Positions 1 to 8,421 of a stretch of DNA of 36,735 bases are shown piece by piece; position 1 is the first letter of the stretch, and every line of letters begins with the position of its first letter. The stretch is from positions 1 to 36,735 of the forward strand of contig JANYCY010000097.1 of NCBI GenBank assembly GCA_025360045.1, given 5' to 3'. The notes under the pieces were generated by a model. It ran no database searches and was not told where the DNA came from. It was given only the letters and a program-made list of their open reading frames with translations. This stretch comes from Janthinobacterium sp. Lineage in GTDB: Bacteria > Pseudomonadota > Gammaproteobacteria > Burkholderiales > Chitinibacteraceae. The position numbers were made by a program, and so were the translations under genes.

Positions 1-9
1 ATCATGCAT

Positions 10-91
10 TTTTCGTAGGGTGCAAAACGCCGTAGGCGTTACGCACCAAGGGCTGGTGCGCAAGAAAGGCACTTGCACACCCTACGAAAAT
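10..91. repeat. Dispersed palindromic element, copy 1 (REP/MITE-like)
   Basis: The ends form an inverted repeat: TTTTCGTAGGGTG at 10-22 is the exact reverse complement of 78-90. Inside are two further perfect stems, AACGCC/GGCGTT (26-31 with 35-40) and CGCACC/GGTGCG (42-47 with 55-60), so one strand can fold into a branched hairpin. A related copy lies at 19391-19469. No transposase is encoded, so it is either a non-autonomous element or a REP-type repeat. It sits just past the mrp stop codon and could also act in termination or mRNA stability; that role is inferred. Confidence 0.7.
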
Positions 92-142
92 CACATATTT
101 TTTCCTTTAAAAATACGTGATAACTTATGTCGAACTACTTAA

Positions 143-1282
143 TTAAGTATTTTTCTGAATCACAATTTTTGGAAATTTACTGGAAAAATCCTGCGATTTA
201 GCTGCAATTTTTACCGCCACTTTACGGGCAATGGCTTTATATAACTCGGCAATTTTGCCTTCAGGTTCCGCCACTACTGAAGGATGACCTGCATCGGCAT
301 TCAGGCGAATCGATAAATCAAGCGGTAATTGGCCGAGCAATTCAATGCCATAATCCGCCCCCATTCTTGCCCCACCACCCTCACCAAAAATAGGCTCGGC
401 ATGGCCGCAATTGCTGCAAATATGTACGCTCATATTTTCGACCAAGCCCAAAATAGGCACGCCGACTTTTTCAAACATTTTGATACCCTTACGCGCATCC
501 AGCAGGGCAATATCTTGTGGCGTAGTCACGATCACCGCGCCGGTTACCGGCACTTTTTGACTTAAAGTCAGCTGAATATCACCCGTGCCAGGTGGCAAAT
601 CAATGACTAGATAATCCAAATCTCCCCAAAGGGTTTCATTCAGTAATTGGGTTAATGCTTGCGTGACCATCGGGCCACGCCAGACCATGGGCTGTTCGGT
701 ATCAATTAAAAATCCAATCGACATGGTTTTAATGCCGTGATTTTCAATCGGTAAAATATATTTGTTTTCCACCGCTTCAGGCTTTTGATCGGCAACACCC
801 ATCATGGTGGGCTGCGATGGGCCATAAATATCCGCATCTAATAAGCCCACGCTTGCACCCTCAGCCGCTAAAGCCAAAGCCAAATTCACCGCCGTGGTTG
901 ATTTACCTACGCCGCCCTTGCCACTGGCCACCGCAATAATATTTTTAATGCCTTTTTGCAAAGGCAAGCCGCGCTGAGCAGCATGCGCCACAATATGGCT
1001 AGACACTTTCACTTGCACCGACAATGTGCCTGCAACGGCAAGTAAAGCACGCTCAATTTGCTGGGCAATTGCTACTTGTTGGCTCCTTGCTGGATAACCC
1101 AACTCCACATCAAGACACACAACGCCCTGCTCAGCTTTTAAATTTTTAATACATTTAGCCGAAACAAAATCACGCCCAGTATTGGGGTCTATTTCAAGAG
1201 CAAGCGCGGCAAGTAAAAGGTCGTGAGAGGGCATGGCAGATATTCCAGTGGACTTGCGAAATAAACGATCAAAAAAGGTCAT
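143..1282 (-). CDS. apbC: Mrp/ApbC-family iron-sulfur cluster carrier ATPase
   Basis: This is a 379-residue cytoplasmic P-loop NTPase of the Mrp/NBP35 family, which holds a transient Fe-S cluster and delivers it to apoproteins. An N-terminal MIP18/DUF59-like domain covers about residues 20-95. It is followed by the deviant Walker A motif GKGGVGKST at 121-129. A CxxC pair (Cys289 and Cys292, in ENMSVHICSNCGH) is expected to bridge a cluster between two subunits. The length is typical for the family. The ATG at 1282 has only a weak ribosome-binding site; the in-frame ATG at 1234, with GGA nine bases upstream, is an alternative start that keeps the whole DUF59 domain. The gene is monocistronic here. 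The family assignment is firm; the client proteins are unknown. Confidence 0.95.
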   Translation of the reverse strand: MTFFDRLFRKSTGISAMPSHDLLLAALALEIDPNTGRDFVSAKCIKNLKAEQGVVCLDVELGYPARSQQVAIAQQIERALLAVAGTLSVQVKVSSHIVAHAAQRGLPLQKGIKNIIAVASGKGGVGKSTTAVNLALALAAEGASVGLLDADIYGPSQPTMMGVADQKPEAVENKYILPIENHGIKTMSIGFLIDTEQPMVWRGPMVTQALTQLLNETLWGDLDYLVIDLPPGTGDIQLTLSQKVPVTGAVIVTTPQDIALLDARKGIKMFEKVGVPILGLVENMSVHICSNCGHAEPIFGEGGGARMGADYGIELLGQLPLDLSIRLNADAGHPSVVAEPEGKIAELYKAIARKVAVKIAAKSQDFSSKFPKIVIQKNT

Positions 1283-1358
1283 AGCGAGAACTTAGGACGA
1301 TGAATAAGAAAACAAGTAATAGAAGTTTAATTCAATAGATGGGGATGATCTAAGCAAA

Positions 1359-1381
1359 TGCAAGCGGCCTAACCGCTTGCA
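1359..1381 (-). terminator. Hairpin downstream of the PsiF-like gene
   Basis: A perfect 9-bp stem, TGCAAGCGG/CCGCTTGCA, closes a 5-base loop sixteen bases past the PsiF-like stop codon. On the minus strand it is followed only by a short T-rich stretch (TTTGCTT), so it is a weak or atypical intrinsic terminator. Confidence 0.45.
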
Positions 1382-1396
1382 ATAAAACGAGGGAGC

Positions 1397-1678
1397 TTAA
1401 GTGGTTTTTTTAAGACAAGAACTCATAAAGGCTTTGCGCTCGTCACCTTTCTTGCCCGTCGCATCTTTATTGCATTGTTTCATTTTATCTTGCTGCGTGA
1501 TGGGGGCGGCAGGGGCGACGTCTTTTTTAAGGCAGCCACTCATAAATGACTTGCGCGCATCCCCTTTTAAAGCTGCGGCATCTTTATTGCACGTCGCCAT
1601 TTTTTCTTGTTGCGGCCCAGCATAAGCCGTACCCAAGCTAAGCGCCAACAAAGCCATCAATAAACTCAGTTTCAACAT
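1397..1678 (-). CDS. PsiF-repeat family secreted protein
   Basis: This 93-residue protein has a clear signal peptide (MLKLSLLMALLALSLGTAYA), so the mature part is probably periplasmic and only about 73 residues long. The mature part consists of two PsiF repeats with the pattern KMxxCNKDAxxxKGDxRKxFMSxCLKK (about residues 26-52 and 65-92), each with a pair of cysteines. PsiF proteins were named from a phosphate-starvation-inducible gene of E. coli, and their biochemical role is not known. AGGAG lies just upstream of the ATG, supporting this start. It stands alone between mrp and the patatin gene, all on the minus strand, with a hairpin after the stop. The two repeats are similar enough to suggest internal duplication, which is normal for the family. 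Confidence 0.9.
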   Translation of the reverse strand: MLKLSLLMALLALSLGTAYAGPQQEKMATCNKDAAALKGDARKSFMSGCLKKDVAPAAPITQQDKMKQCNKDATGKKGDERKAFMSSCLKKTT

Positions 1679-1730
1679 TCCGTTCTCCTAAGTAAAAAAA
1701 ATACGCGTTACAAATAAAACCATCCAACCT

Positions 1731-3935
1731 TTAAAACTGATTACCCAGCATCAAATAATAACGCAACTGTTTATTATCGCCATAGGATGCCCCCAAATAA
1801 AAAGGCCCTAAATAAGTATCTGCAGCCCAAAACCCGGTTAAGGAATAATGCCAGCCGTCATTATTTGTATCTAAAGGATTAAATATACGTCCCGCCTCTG
1901 CTGCCCCGCCTAAATAACTGCCTCCCACACTCAAACCTAACAATGAAACCGGTTTATAAACTTGGACTTTTGCATAAACAGAATTATCACCAATCAGCTC
2001 ATTTTTGCGATAGCTGGATAAATTCATAAAGCCACCGAGCGATTGGAAGTCTGGTAAAAATGGCCCATCATTATAGGAATAACTCCCTTTGGCCATGATA
2101 TTGCCTTTAAATTCACCCACAGTAAACGCATGCTCAGCATTCACACTCACGCGTCCATAGGCATTAAAATCACCCTGCCCTTTCATTGCATAATAAGTTG
2201 ATAAATTAAATAAATCCCCATTCCCAGGAAAATAGAGATGATCTAATTGATCGTAATAAACATTAAAACTAACACCATAATCCCCAGCCACCGCATCTGG
2301 ATAAATATTCTCACCAATTTGCTTAACCGCATCATAGTGCTGATACTTCAAACCCAGCCGTACCTCCCCAAAGCGGGTCAGGCTAGAACCAATATCCACC
2401 CCAATTTGAGATTGTGAATAGCGATACTGAGCTAAATTTTCCCCACCTTTCCAAACCGAAACGGGGCTCGACTTATACTGCACATAGGGTGCAATAAATG
2501 CATAACCATCTAATTGTAATGGTTGATAAAATTCCGACTGAAAAGACAAAGCATCACCGACTCTGATCGATGATTTCCACTCTGCCCCTAATGAATTCAT
2601 CCAAGTTCGACGATACATAGCTGTAAGGCTATATGGATTATTGCCTTCAAAATCAGTCCCCATTCCTAATCCAAAGGAAAGATAATTAGGTCCCCAGTCT
2701 TTTTCTAGCGGAATAAGCGTTAATTTTTGCGAGCCATTATGATCGGTTAATTCATAATCGAGTTGTGAGAAATCACCGCGTGCATACACTTCAGCCAAGC
2801 GATTATGGAATTTAAACGTATCCAGTGGCTCGCCCATTTGCACATCCAGCGCTTCCTTCAAGACATCAGGGTTTACTTTGCGCATAGGTACAACTTCAAC
2901 TTCCTGAATAGGCTGAGGGCTAATTTTTCTGCCTAATTTCTCCTGCTGCCATGCTTTATATTCAGCTTCAGATAACGCATATTTATGTAGCTGATATAGG
3001 CTTAAAGTAGCGGCTTGCTCACCCTTTTCAATAAATTCTTTACCGCGTTTAAAGTCAGCAGAACTTAAATCACCTAACTCTGGGGTAATTAAAATATCAC
3101 TCGGTTTTAAACTATCTAATTGTGGCTTAACATTTTGCGCAACCATTAAGCGTGTATATTGATCTGCCGTGCTTAAAATACTATTAATTTGCAAACGACT
3201 TAAAGGCTGTGCCCCTACATCCACGGCAATAATGACATCGGCACACAAAGAGCGCGCTACATCAACCGGTACATTTCTTGCCAAGCCACCATCCACAAGT
3301 AAACGAGAGCCCAAGGTTACGGCAGGAAATAAACCAGGGACGGCCATACTGGCACGCATAGCGGTCACAATATCGCCGTCTTTCAGCACCACCATTTCAC
3401 CACTTTCAATGTCAGTTGCCACCGCCCGATAAGGAATAGCCAAAGAATCAAAGCTGGCTATTGTTCCGCCAAAAGTCATTTCGCGTAAAAATAATGAGAT
3501 TTTTTGTGTACTAATAGCCGCCGAGGGCAAGGCCACTTCGCCACCATCGCGCAGACCTAGTTCAATACCCACTAAATTAAGTTTATCGTCTTGTTTTTTG
3601 CGAACTGCACTCAGTTGCCGAGGTAAGCTTGAGCTTAATAAATAATCCCAATTAGCTTTCGTGGCTCTCAGCTCTAACTCCTCAGGAGTACGCCCTGCCG
3701 CGTAGGCCCCGCCTACCAGCGAGCCTATGCTGGTGCCAACCACACAATCGATCGGCACCCTCGCTTCTTCCAACACTTTAAGAATGCCAATATGAGCTAA
3801 ACCTCGGGCACCACCACCACCCAATACCAAACCAATTCGAGGTCGATCCGCAGAAAACGCGAGGTGAGACAAACAACTCGCTCCAATAAGCAGGACAAAT
3901 GCTGATTTATTCAGAAAAGTTCTAGCACGAAGCAT
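1731..3935 (-). CDS. Patatin-like phospholipase with outer-membrane beta-barrel (PlpD/type Vd-like)
   Basis: The 734-residue product starts with a signal peptide (about residues 1-29, ending LAFSA). The patatin domain that follows shows the oxyanion-hole loop GGGGARG (39-45), the nucleophile elbow GTSIG (Ser69) and the catalytic DGG (Asp215), so the Ser-Asp dyad is complete. A linker of about 60 residues resembling a POTRA domain (about 345-410) leads into a C-terminal barrel of the surface-antigen type that ends in Phe, the usual outer-membrane assembly signal. This order is that of PlpD-like type Vd autotransporters, lipases displayed on or released from the cell surface. The frame stays open to 4007, but ATG 3935 (AGGA eight bases upstream) gives a proper signal peptide and avoids overlap with the divergent gene; ATG 3944 is the other option. 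The lipid substrate cannot be read from sequence. Confidence 0.92.
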   Translation of the reverse strand: MLRARTFLNKSAFVLLIGASCLSHLAFSADRPRIGLVLGGGGARGLAHIGILKVLEEARVPIDCVVGTSIGSLVGGAYAAGRTPEELELRATKANWDYLLSSSLPRQLSAVRKKQDDKLNLVGIELGLRDGGEVALPSAAISTQKISLFLREMTFGGTIASFDSLAIPYRAVATDIESGEMVVLKDGDIVTAMRASMAVPGLFPAVTLGSRLLVDGGLARNVPVDVARSLCADVIIAVDVGAQPLSRLQINSILSTADQYTRLMVAQNVKPQLDSLKPSDILITPELGDLSSADFKRGKEFIEKGEQAATLSLYQLHKYALSEAEYKAWQQEKLGRKISPQPIQEVEVVPMRKVNPDVLKEALDVQMGEPLDTFKFHNRLAEVYARGDFSQLDYELTDHNGSQKLTLIPLEKDWGPNYLSFGLGMGTDFEGNNPYSLTAMYRRTWMNSLGAEWKSSIRVGDALSFQSEFYQPLQLDGYAFIAPYVQYKSSPVSVWKGGENLAQYRYSQSQIGVDIGSSLTRFGEVRLGLKYQHYDAVKQIGENIYPDAVAGDYGVSFNVYYDQLDHLYFPGNGDLFNLSTYYAMKGQGDFNAYGRVSVNAEHAFTVGEFKGNIMAKGSYSYNDGPFLPDFQSLGGFMNLSSYRKNELIGDNSVYAKVQVYKPVSLLGLSVGGSYLGGAAEAGRIFNPLDTNNDGWHYSLTGFWAADTYLGPFYLGASYGDNKQLRYYLMLGNQF

Positions 3936-3989
3936 GCATCGCATCCTAAAATTAAGGTATTCATTTTGCCCAAGAGTGTAACCGATTCT

Positions 3990-4664
3990 ATGTTGCGACT
4001 CGCACATCGCGGTTTACACCGCACAGCAGCAGAAAACACCCTTGCAGCGTTTGCTTTAAGTTTAACCGCGGGCTTTGCAGGGATAGAAACAGATGTTCGG
4101 CTCTCTGCCGATGGAGAAGCCGTTTTATATCACAATCGAAACGCCCCCAATGGGATCGCCGTTTCTGCATTAAGTCGGAGCGAATTATCCCATTTATCTG
4201 GGTATATCGTCCCAACTTTATCCGAAGCACTGGATGCATTTCCTGATGCTTATTGGAATATAGAAATAAAAACCCCATCGGTTTTACCTAACTGCCTAGA
4301 GATTCTTCAAAATTATATCCACCAGCGACAACTGCTCATCAGCTCATTCCATCATGACATTGCTTTGCAGGTCGAAAAAGAGCTACATATAAATTGTGGA
4401 TTGTTAATAGCCCATCGCCCAGCTCAACTCAATGAGCTACTTTTATCGGCCATGCCACACCGACATTTGCGTACGCTCATTTGGGATTATGAAATTCTTG
4501 ATTTAGAGCTTTTGCAGCAAAGTTATGCGCAAGGTTTTAATAATTATGTGTATGGCGCACAAACAGAGCAAGAGCACCTTATTTGCCATGAATTTCCATT
4601 GCAAGGCATCATTACAGATTATCCAGAGTTTGTCGGCCTGCCTGTTATTCCTATACGGCAATGA
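3990..4664 (+). CDS. Glycerophosphodiester phosphodiesterase family protein
   Basis: This TIM-barrel enzyme of about 224 residues belongs to the GDPD/UgpQ family, which hydrolyses glycerophosphodiesters to sn-glycerol-3-phosphate and an alcohol. The N-terminus shows the catalytic AHRG, the ENT metal-binding segment and GIETDVRLSADG followed by the second catalytic His in LYHN (most relatives have HD). NIEIK supplies a further acidic metal ligand, and DYPE stands near the C-terminus. There is no signal peptide, so it should act in the cytoplasm. ATG 3990 gives the normal family N-terminus. An upstream in-frame TTG at 3966 has AAGG eight bases before it and would add eight residues; the choice is uncertain. 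It is head-to-head with the secreted patatin phospholipase, which fits phospholipid breakdown and salvage. Confidence 0.9.
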   Translation: MLRLAHRGLHRTAAENTLAAFALSLTAGFAGIETDVRLSADGEAVLYHNRNAPNGIAVSALSRSELSHLSGYIVPTLSEALDAFPDAYWNIEIKTPSVLPNCLEILQNYIHQRQLLISSFHHDIALQVEKELHINCGLLIAHRPAQLNELLLSAMPHRHLRTLIWDYEILDLELLQQSYAQGFNNYVYGAQTEQEHLICHEFPLQGIITDYPEFVGLPVIPIRQ

Positions 4665-4714
4665 TCAAATAATGGCTATTTATTAAAATATATAATTTTA
4701 TAAAGGCATCGGCA

Positions 4715-5482
4715 ATGAAACTGTTCAGCTCAATTTTAGCGCTTAGTTTATTTTATTCACCACTTAGCCATGCCAGCAATGATCCTATTAAAATTCGCTT
4801 ATCCAATCAAGAGTGGGCGCCCTATATGGGCAAAAATCTTGCTGAATTTGGTATTCTTTCCAAGCTGGTTTTCGAAGCCTTTGCCCGTGAAAATGTGCAA
4901 GTGGTATATGAGTTTTACCCCAACAATCGCACGCTTGAAGTGGCACGTAAAGGGATTTTAGATGGCAGCTTTGGCTGGGCGATATCTGCTGAAAGACAAA
5001 AAGATTTGCTTTATACCGATCCAGTTCTATCGGCCAATATGGTTTTTTTTGAACGAGTTAATTCAAAAATACCTTGGAAAAAACTCAGTGATTTAAAAAA
5101 CAATCGGATTGGCGTTACACTCGGCAATTATTATTCTGATGAATTTGCACAGCTTGAGAAACAAAAAATACTCAACACAGACCGTGCCGCTGATGATTTA
5201 ACTGGATTCAGAAAGCTCATTGCAGGCCATATTGATCTATTTCCTATAGATATAGAAGTGGGTCAATATTTATTACAACAAAATTTTCCAGCAGAAAAAC
5301 GTGTTCAAGTCACTTGGCAAAAACAAGCATTCTGGATTGCACCGATGCATGTTGTGATTTGGAATAAGCATCCACGCGGAAAAGAATTAATTGATCGATT
5401 TAATCTCGGATTAAAAAAACTTAAATCAAGCAGTGATTTTCAAAAAATTGTAGATGAAACAAGAAGTAAAATTAACCAATAA
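4715..5482 (+). CDS. Periplasmic substrate-binding protein, SBP_bac_3 family
   Basis: This is a 255-residue protein with a signal peptide (MKLFSSILALSLFYSPLSHA). The mature part has the bilobed layout of extracellular solute-binding protein family 3, the amino-acid-binding type: lobe-1 start KIRLSNQEWAPYMG, middle LLYTDPVLSANMVFFERV, and hinge/lobe-2 segment LKNNRIGVTLGNYYSDEF. No permease or ATPase gene is adjacent, so it is an orphan that may serve a transporter elsewhere or feed a periplasmic sensor. The ligand cannot be predicted. It starts 51 bases after the GDPD stop codon on the same strand and might be co-transcribed, though it shares no obvious pathway with it. Confidence 0.85.
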   Translation: MKLFSSILALSLFYSPLSHASNDPIKIRLSNQEWAPYMGKNLAEFGILSKLVFEAFARENVQVVYEFYPNNRTLEVARKGILDGSFGWAISAERQKDLLYTDPVLSANMVFFERVNSKIPWKKLSDLKNNRIGVTLGNYYSDEFAQLEKQKILNTDRAADDLTGFRKLIAGHIDLFPIDIEVGQYLLQQNFPAEKRVQVTWQKQAFWIAPMHVVIWNKHPRGKELIDRFNLGLKKLKSSSDFQKIVDETRSKINQ

Positions 5483-5596
5483 CTCAATGGCATATAATTA
5501 GTTTATTGGCGAATATTGTTCTGTAAAAATGCAGCACACCACGATCTCTTTAAAAGCCGTAAAATACAGCTCTTCTCGCTTTTGTAGAACCTGCCC

Positions 5597-7921
5597 ATGC
5601 TACCTTCAATTCACCAACGTATTGCTACCGAAATCGCCTGCCGCGAAGCCCAAGTGATTGCCGCTGTTACTTTGCTAGACGATGGGGCCACCGTGCCATT
5701 TATTGCCCGTTACCGTAAAGAAGTCACCGGCGCTCTGGATGACACCCAGCTGCGTAATCTGGAAATGCGCCTTGGCTATTTACGTGAATTGGAAGAGCGA
5801 CGCATCAGTGTGATCAATAGCATCACCGAGCAAGGCAAGCTGAGCAACGAGCTAAAAATACAGATTCTGAGCGCAGATAATAAACAACGCCTAGAAGACC
5901 TTTACCTACCGTTTAAACAAAAACGCCGCACCAAGGCGCAAATTGCCAGAGAGGCAGGGCTTGCACCGCTGGCCGAGCAACTGCTTGCCAATCCGCAACT
6001 TAATCCTGAACAAGCTGCCAGCGCCTTTATTAAGGCGGATGCCGATGTGAAAGACAGCAAAGCCGCACTCGATGGTGCGCGCGCGATTTTAATTGAAACC
6101 TTTAGCGAAGACGCCGAGCTAATTACCAAGCTACGTAGCTTTTTGCAAGGCAATGCCAGCAGCAAGACAGCGGTGATTGCCGGTAAAGAAGCTGAGGGCG
6201 CTAAATTTGCGGATTATTTTGATTACCACGAAAAAATATCCGCCATGCCCTCGCACCGTATTCTGGCGATTTTGCGCGGCAGAAACGAAGGCATTCTGAA
6301 TCTATCTATCCTCTTGCCCGAAGAGCTTGCCGCCAGCCTCGCCAATGAAAAAACCCGCAATAGCCCGCCGAATGTGTGTGAAATGCGGATTGCAGAGCGC
6401 TTTGGCGTCAAAAACCAAGATCGCCCAGCAGACAAATGGCTGAGTGACACGGTAAGGCAAAGCTGGCGCACCAAGATCTTTTTAAGCTTGGAGTCCGAGC
6501 TATTAAGTCAGCTACGTGAGCAGGCCGATATTGAAGCGATTAAAGTATTCGCCAGCAATATGAAAGATCTGCTCTTGGCTGCACCAGCTGGCCCTAAAGT
6601 CACCCTCGGCCTTGATCCGGGCTTGCGCACCGGCGTAAAAGTGGCCGTGGTTGATCGCACCGGCAAGCTGCTCGACACCAGCACCATTTATCCGCACGAG
6701 CCACGTAAAGCATGGAATGAATCGCTGGCCACACTGGCGGCCTTATCCAAAAAACATGGCGTAGAGCTAATCTCCATCGGCAATGGCACGGCCAGCCGTG
6801 AAACCGATAAGCTGGCCATCGAGCTGATTAAGCTAATGCCTGAGCTGGCAATGCAAAAGCTGGTGGTTTCCGAAGCGGGCGCATCGGTTTATTCTGCTTC
6901 TGAGTTTGCCGCCAAAGAATTTCCTGAGCTGGATGTTAGCCTGCGCGGTGCGGTATCTATCGCCCGCCGCTTGCAAGATCCTCTGGCCGAATTAGTTAAA
7001 ATCGACCCGAAAGCTATTGGTGTGGGCCAGTATCAGCACGATGTAAATCAAAACGAGCTGGCACGGATGCTCGATACCGTGATCGAAGACTGCGTGAATG
7101 CAGTGGGTGTAGATGTGAATTCGGCCTCGGTGCCACTCCTAACGCGGGTATCAGGCCTGACCTCCACCATGGCGGCAAATATTGTGGCCTACCGCGATCA
7201 GCACGGGGCATTTAACGAGCGTAAAGCGCTGCTAAAAGTACCCCGTATCGGCGATAAAAGCTTTGAGCTGGCCGCAGGATTTTTGCGGGTGATGGCAGGG
7301 AAAAACCCACTGGATGCATCCGCCGTTCACCCCGAGGCCTATCCGCTAGTAGAAAAAATCATCGCTAAAGTTGGTAAAAATATTGGCCAGATTATTGGCG
7401 ATAGCGCCCTACTCCAAAGCCTGAATCCGTCCGACTTAGTTGATGCGCAATTTGGTGTGCCCACGATTAAAGATATTTTGACCGAGCTGGAAAAACCCGG
7501 CCGCGATCCTCGTCCAGAGTTTAAAACGGCCAGTTTTCTGGAGGGAGTAGAAAGGATTCAAGATTTAAAACTGGAAATGGTGCTGGAAGGCGTAGTGACC
7601 AATGTCACCAACTTTGGCGCATTTATTGATATTGGCGTGCATCAGGATGGCTTGGTACACATCTCGGCGCTTGCCAACCGCTTTATTAAAGATCCGCGTG
7701 AAGTGGTTAAAACCGGCGATGTGGTCAAAGTAAAAGTGGTGGAAATTGATGTCGCCAGAAAGCGCATTGCACTGACCATGCGTTTAACAGATAGCGCAGC
7801 ACCAAGTACTGAAACGGCCAAGCAAAGCATGACACCTAGGGATAGAAAAATAGTTGAACGTCAGCCAGAGGCTCAGGGCGCAATGGCTGCGGCACTCGCC
7901 GCTTTAAAAACCAAACGCTAA
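5597..7921 (+). CDS. tex: Tex family transcription accessory / RNA-binding protein
   Basis: At 774 residues it is full length for Tex, a conserved cytoplasmic nucleic-acid-binding protein linked to transcription and stress tolerance. The order is standard: N-terminal Tex helical/HTH region (start [20 protein letters not shown]), YqgF/RNase H-like fold from about residue 334 ([17 protein letters not shown]), helix-hairpin-helix repeats at about 500-560 (LNSASVPLL-like segment, then [20 protein letters not shown]), and a C-terminal S1 domain at about 663-730 ([20 protein letters not shown]). A lysine-rich tail follows. It has its own upstream region of about 110 bases and no operon partners. 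The precise role remains unsettled in the literature. Confidence 0.97.
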   Translation: MLPSIHQRIATEIACREAQVIAAVTLLDDGATVPFIARYRKEVTGALDDTQLRNLEMRLGYLRELEERRISVINSITEQGKLSNELKIQILSADNKQRLEDLYLPFKQKRRTKAQIAREAGLAPLAEQLLANPQLNPEQAASAFIKADADVKDSKAALDGARAILIETFSEDAELITKLRSFLQGNASSKTAVIAGKEAEGAKFADYFDYHEKISAMPSHRILAILRGRNEGILNLSILLPEELAASLANEKTRNSPPNVCEMRIAERFGVKNQDRPADKWLSDTVRQSWRTKIFLSLESELLSQLREQADIEAIKVFASNMKDLLLAAPAGPKVTLGLDPGLRTGVKVAVVDRTGKLLDTSTIYPHEPRKAWNESLATLAALSKKHGVELISIGNGTASRETDKLAIELIKLMPELAMQKLVVSEAGASVYSASEFAAKEFPELDVSLRGAVSIARRLQDPLAELVKIDPKAIGVGQYQHDVNQNELARMLDTVIEDCVNAVGVDVNSASVPLLTRVSGLTSTMAANIVAYRDQHGAFNERKALLKVPRIGDKSFELAAGFLRVMAGKNPLDASAVHPEAYPLVEKIIAKVGKNIGQIIGDSALLQSLNPSDLVDAQFGVPTIKDILTELEKPGRDPRPEFKTASFLEGVERIQDLKLEMVLEGVVTNVTNFGAFIDIGVHQDGLVHISALANRFIKDPREVVKTGDVVKVKVVEIDVARKRIALTMRLTDSAAPSTETAKQSMTPRDRKIVERQPEAQGAMAAALAALKTKR

Positions 7922-7929
7922 AAAAGGCG

Positions 7930-7961
7930 AAAAAAAAGGCAGCCACTAGGCGTTGGCTGCC
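7930..7961 (-). terminator. Intrinsic terminator of the small unknown gene
   Basis: A perfect 8-bp stem (GGCAGCCA 7938-7945 with TGGCTGCC 7954-7961) is followed, on the minus strand, by eight T (complement of 7930-7937). The stop codon of the minus-strand gene (7946-7948) lies inside the 8-base loop, so terminator and coding end overlap. It probably also limits transcription leaving tex from the other side. Confidence 0.85.
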
Positions 7962-8347
7962 AGACTTGCTCCTGATTCCGTCTTGGTGACAATAGCCCGA
8001 TAATTTGCTAGGGCGTTTTCAACCCTAGGCGGAGGGCGCACCGAAGGTGCCAAATCTTGCCTTGCTGCCGACATAGCAAACTGAGGCCAATAGAGCGCCG
8101 AAGCCATCAGCATTTGCGACACAATCAGTTGTGCATCTAATACCTTGCTCTCAGCAATACTGCGGTGCACTTGCGAATCAAGCGGCAAAGCAATATCTAC
8201 CTTTGCAGCACTGATTTCATCCTTAAAAGATGCTTTTTCAGCACGCGCAGCCACCCTCGCCAGCAATTGCTGCTGCCTGTTGTGCACGTCATCTTGTTGA
8301 TTACGTACACTCCAGCTTTCCGATGAGGTCTGAATTTGGGTATCCAT
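7946..8347 (-). CDS. Hypothetical protein, unrecognised family
   Basis: I do not recognise this protein of about 133 residues (ATG at 8347; the frame is open to a TTG at 8377). It has no signal peptide or clear membrane segment. The first half is polar and Gln/Arg rich (QQDDVHNRQQQLLARVAARAEK) and probably helical. The second half carries a short hydrophobic stretch (LIVSQMLMASALYWPQFAMSA) and an RPPPRVENAL segment. The intrinsic terminator wrapped around its stop codon, on its own strand, supports a real transcription unit. No strong Shine-Dalgarno sequence is visible at either start. It lies between tex and the dicarboxylate carrier. Confidence 0.6.
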   Translation of the reverse strand: MDTQIQTSSESWSVRNQQDDVHNRQQQLLARVAARAEKASFKDEISAAKVDIALPLDSQVHRSIAESKVLDAQLIVSQMLMASALYWPQFAMSAARQDLAPSVRPPPRVENALANYRAIVTKTESGASLAANA

Positions 8348-8389
8348 AACCGTATCATCGACGATTTTTCTGATCAATGACTAGGAAGG

Positions 8390-8411
8390 ATTACCCAAAC
8401 TCATGGGTAAT
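8390..8411 (-). terminator. Possible terminator hairpin after the dicarboxylate carrier
   Basis: A 7-bp perfect stem, ATTACCC/GGGTAAT, with an 8-base loop lies eleven bases past the carrier's stop codon. The T-rich run is better on the plus strand (TTTTCTTT) than on the minus strand, so orientation and strength are uncertain. Confidence 0.35.
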
Positions 8412-8421
8412 TTTCTTTATA

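Noticed and set aside
329-565. Plus-strand frame inside mrp
   Set aside because: It lies entirely opposite the well-supported mrp coding sequence, is without a ribosome-binding site, and its composition follows the codon pattern of the other strand.
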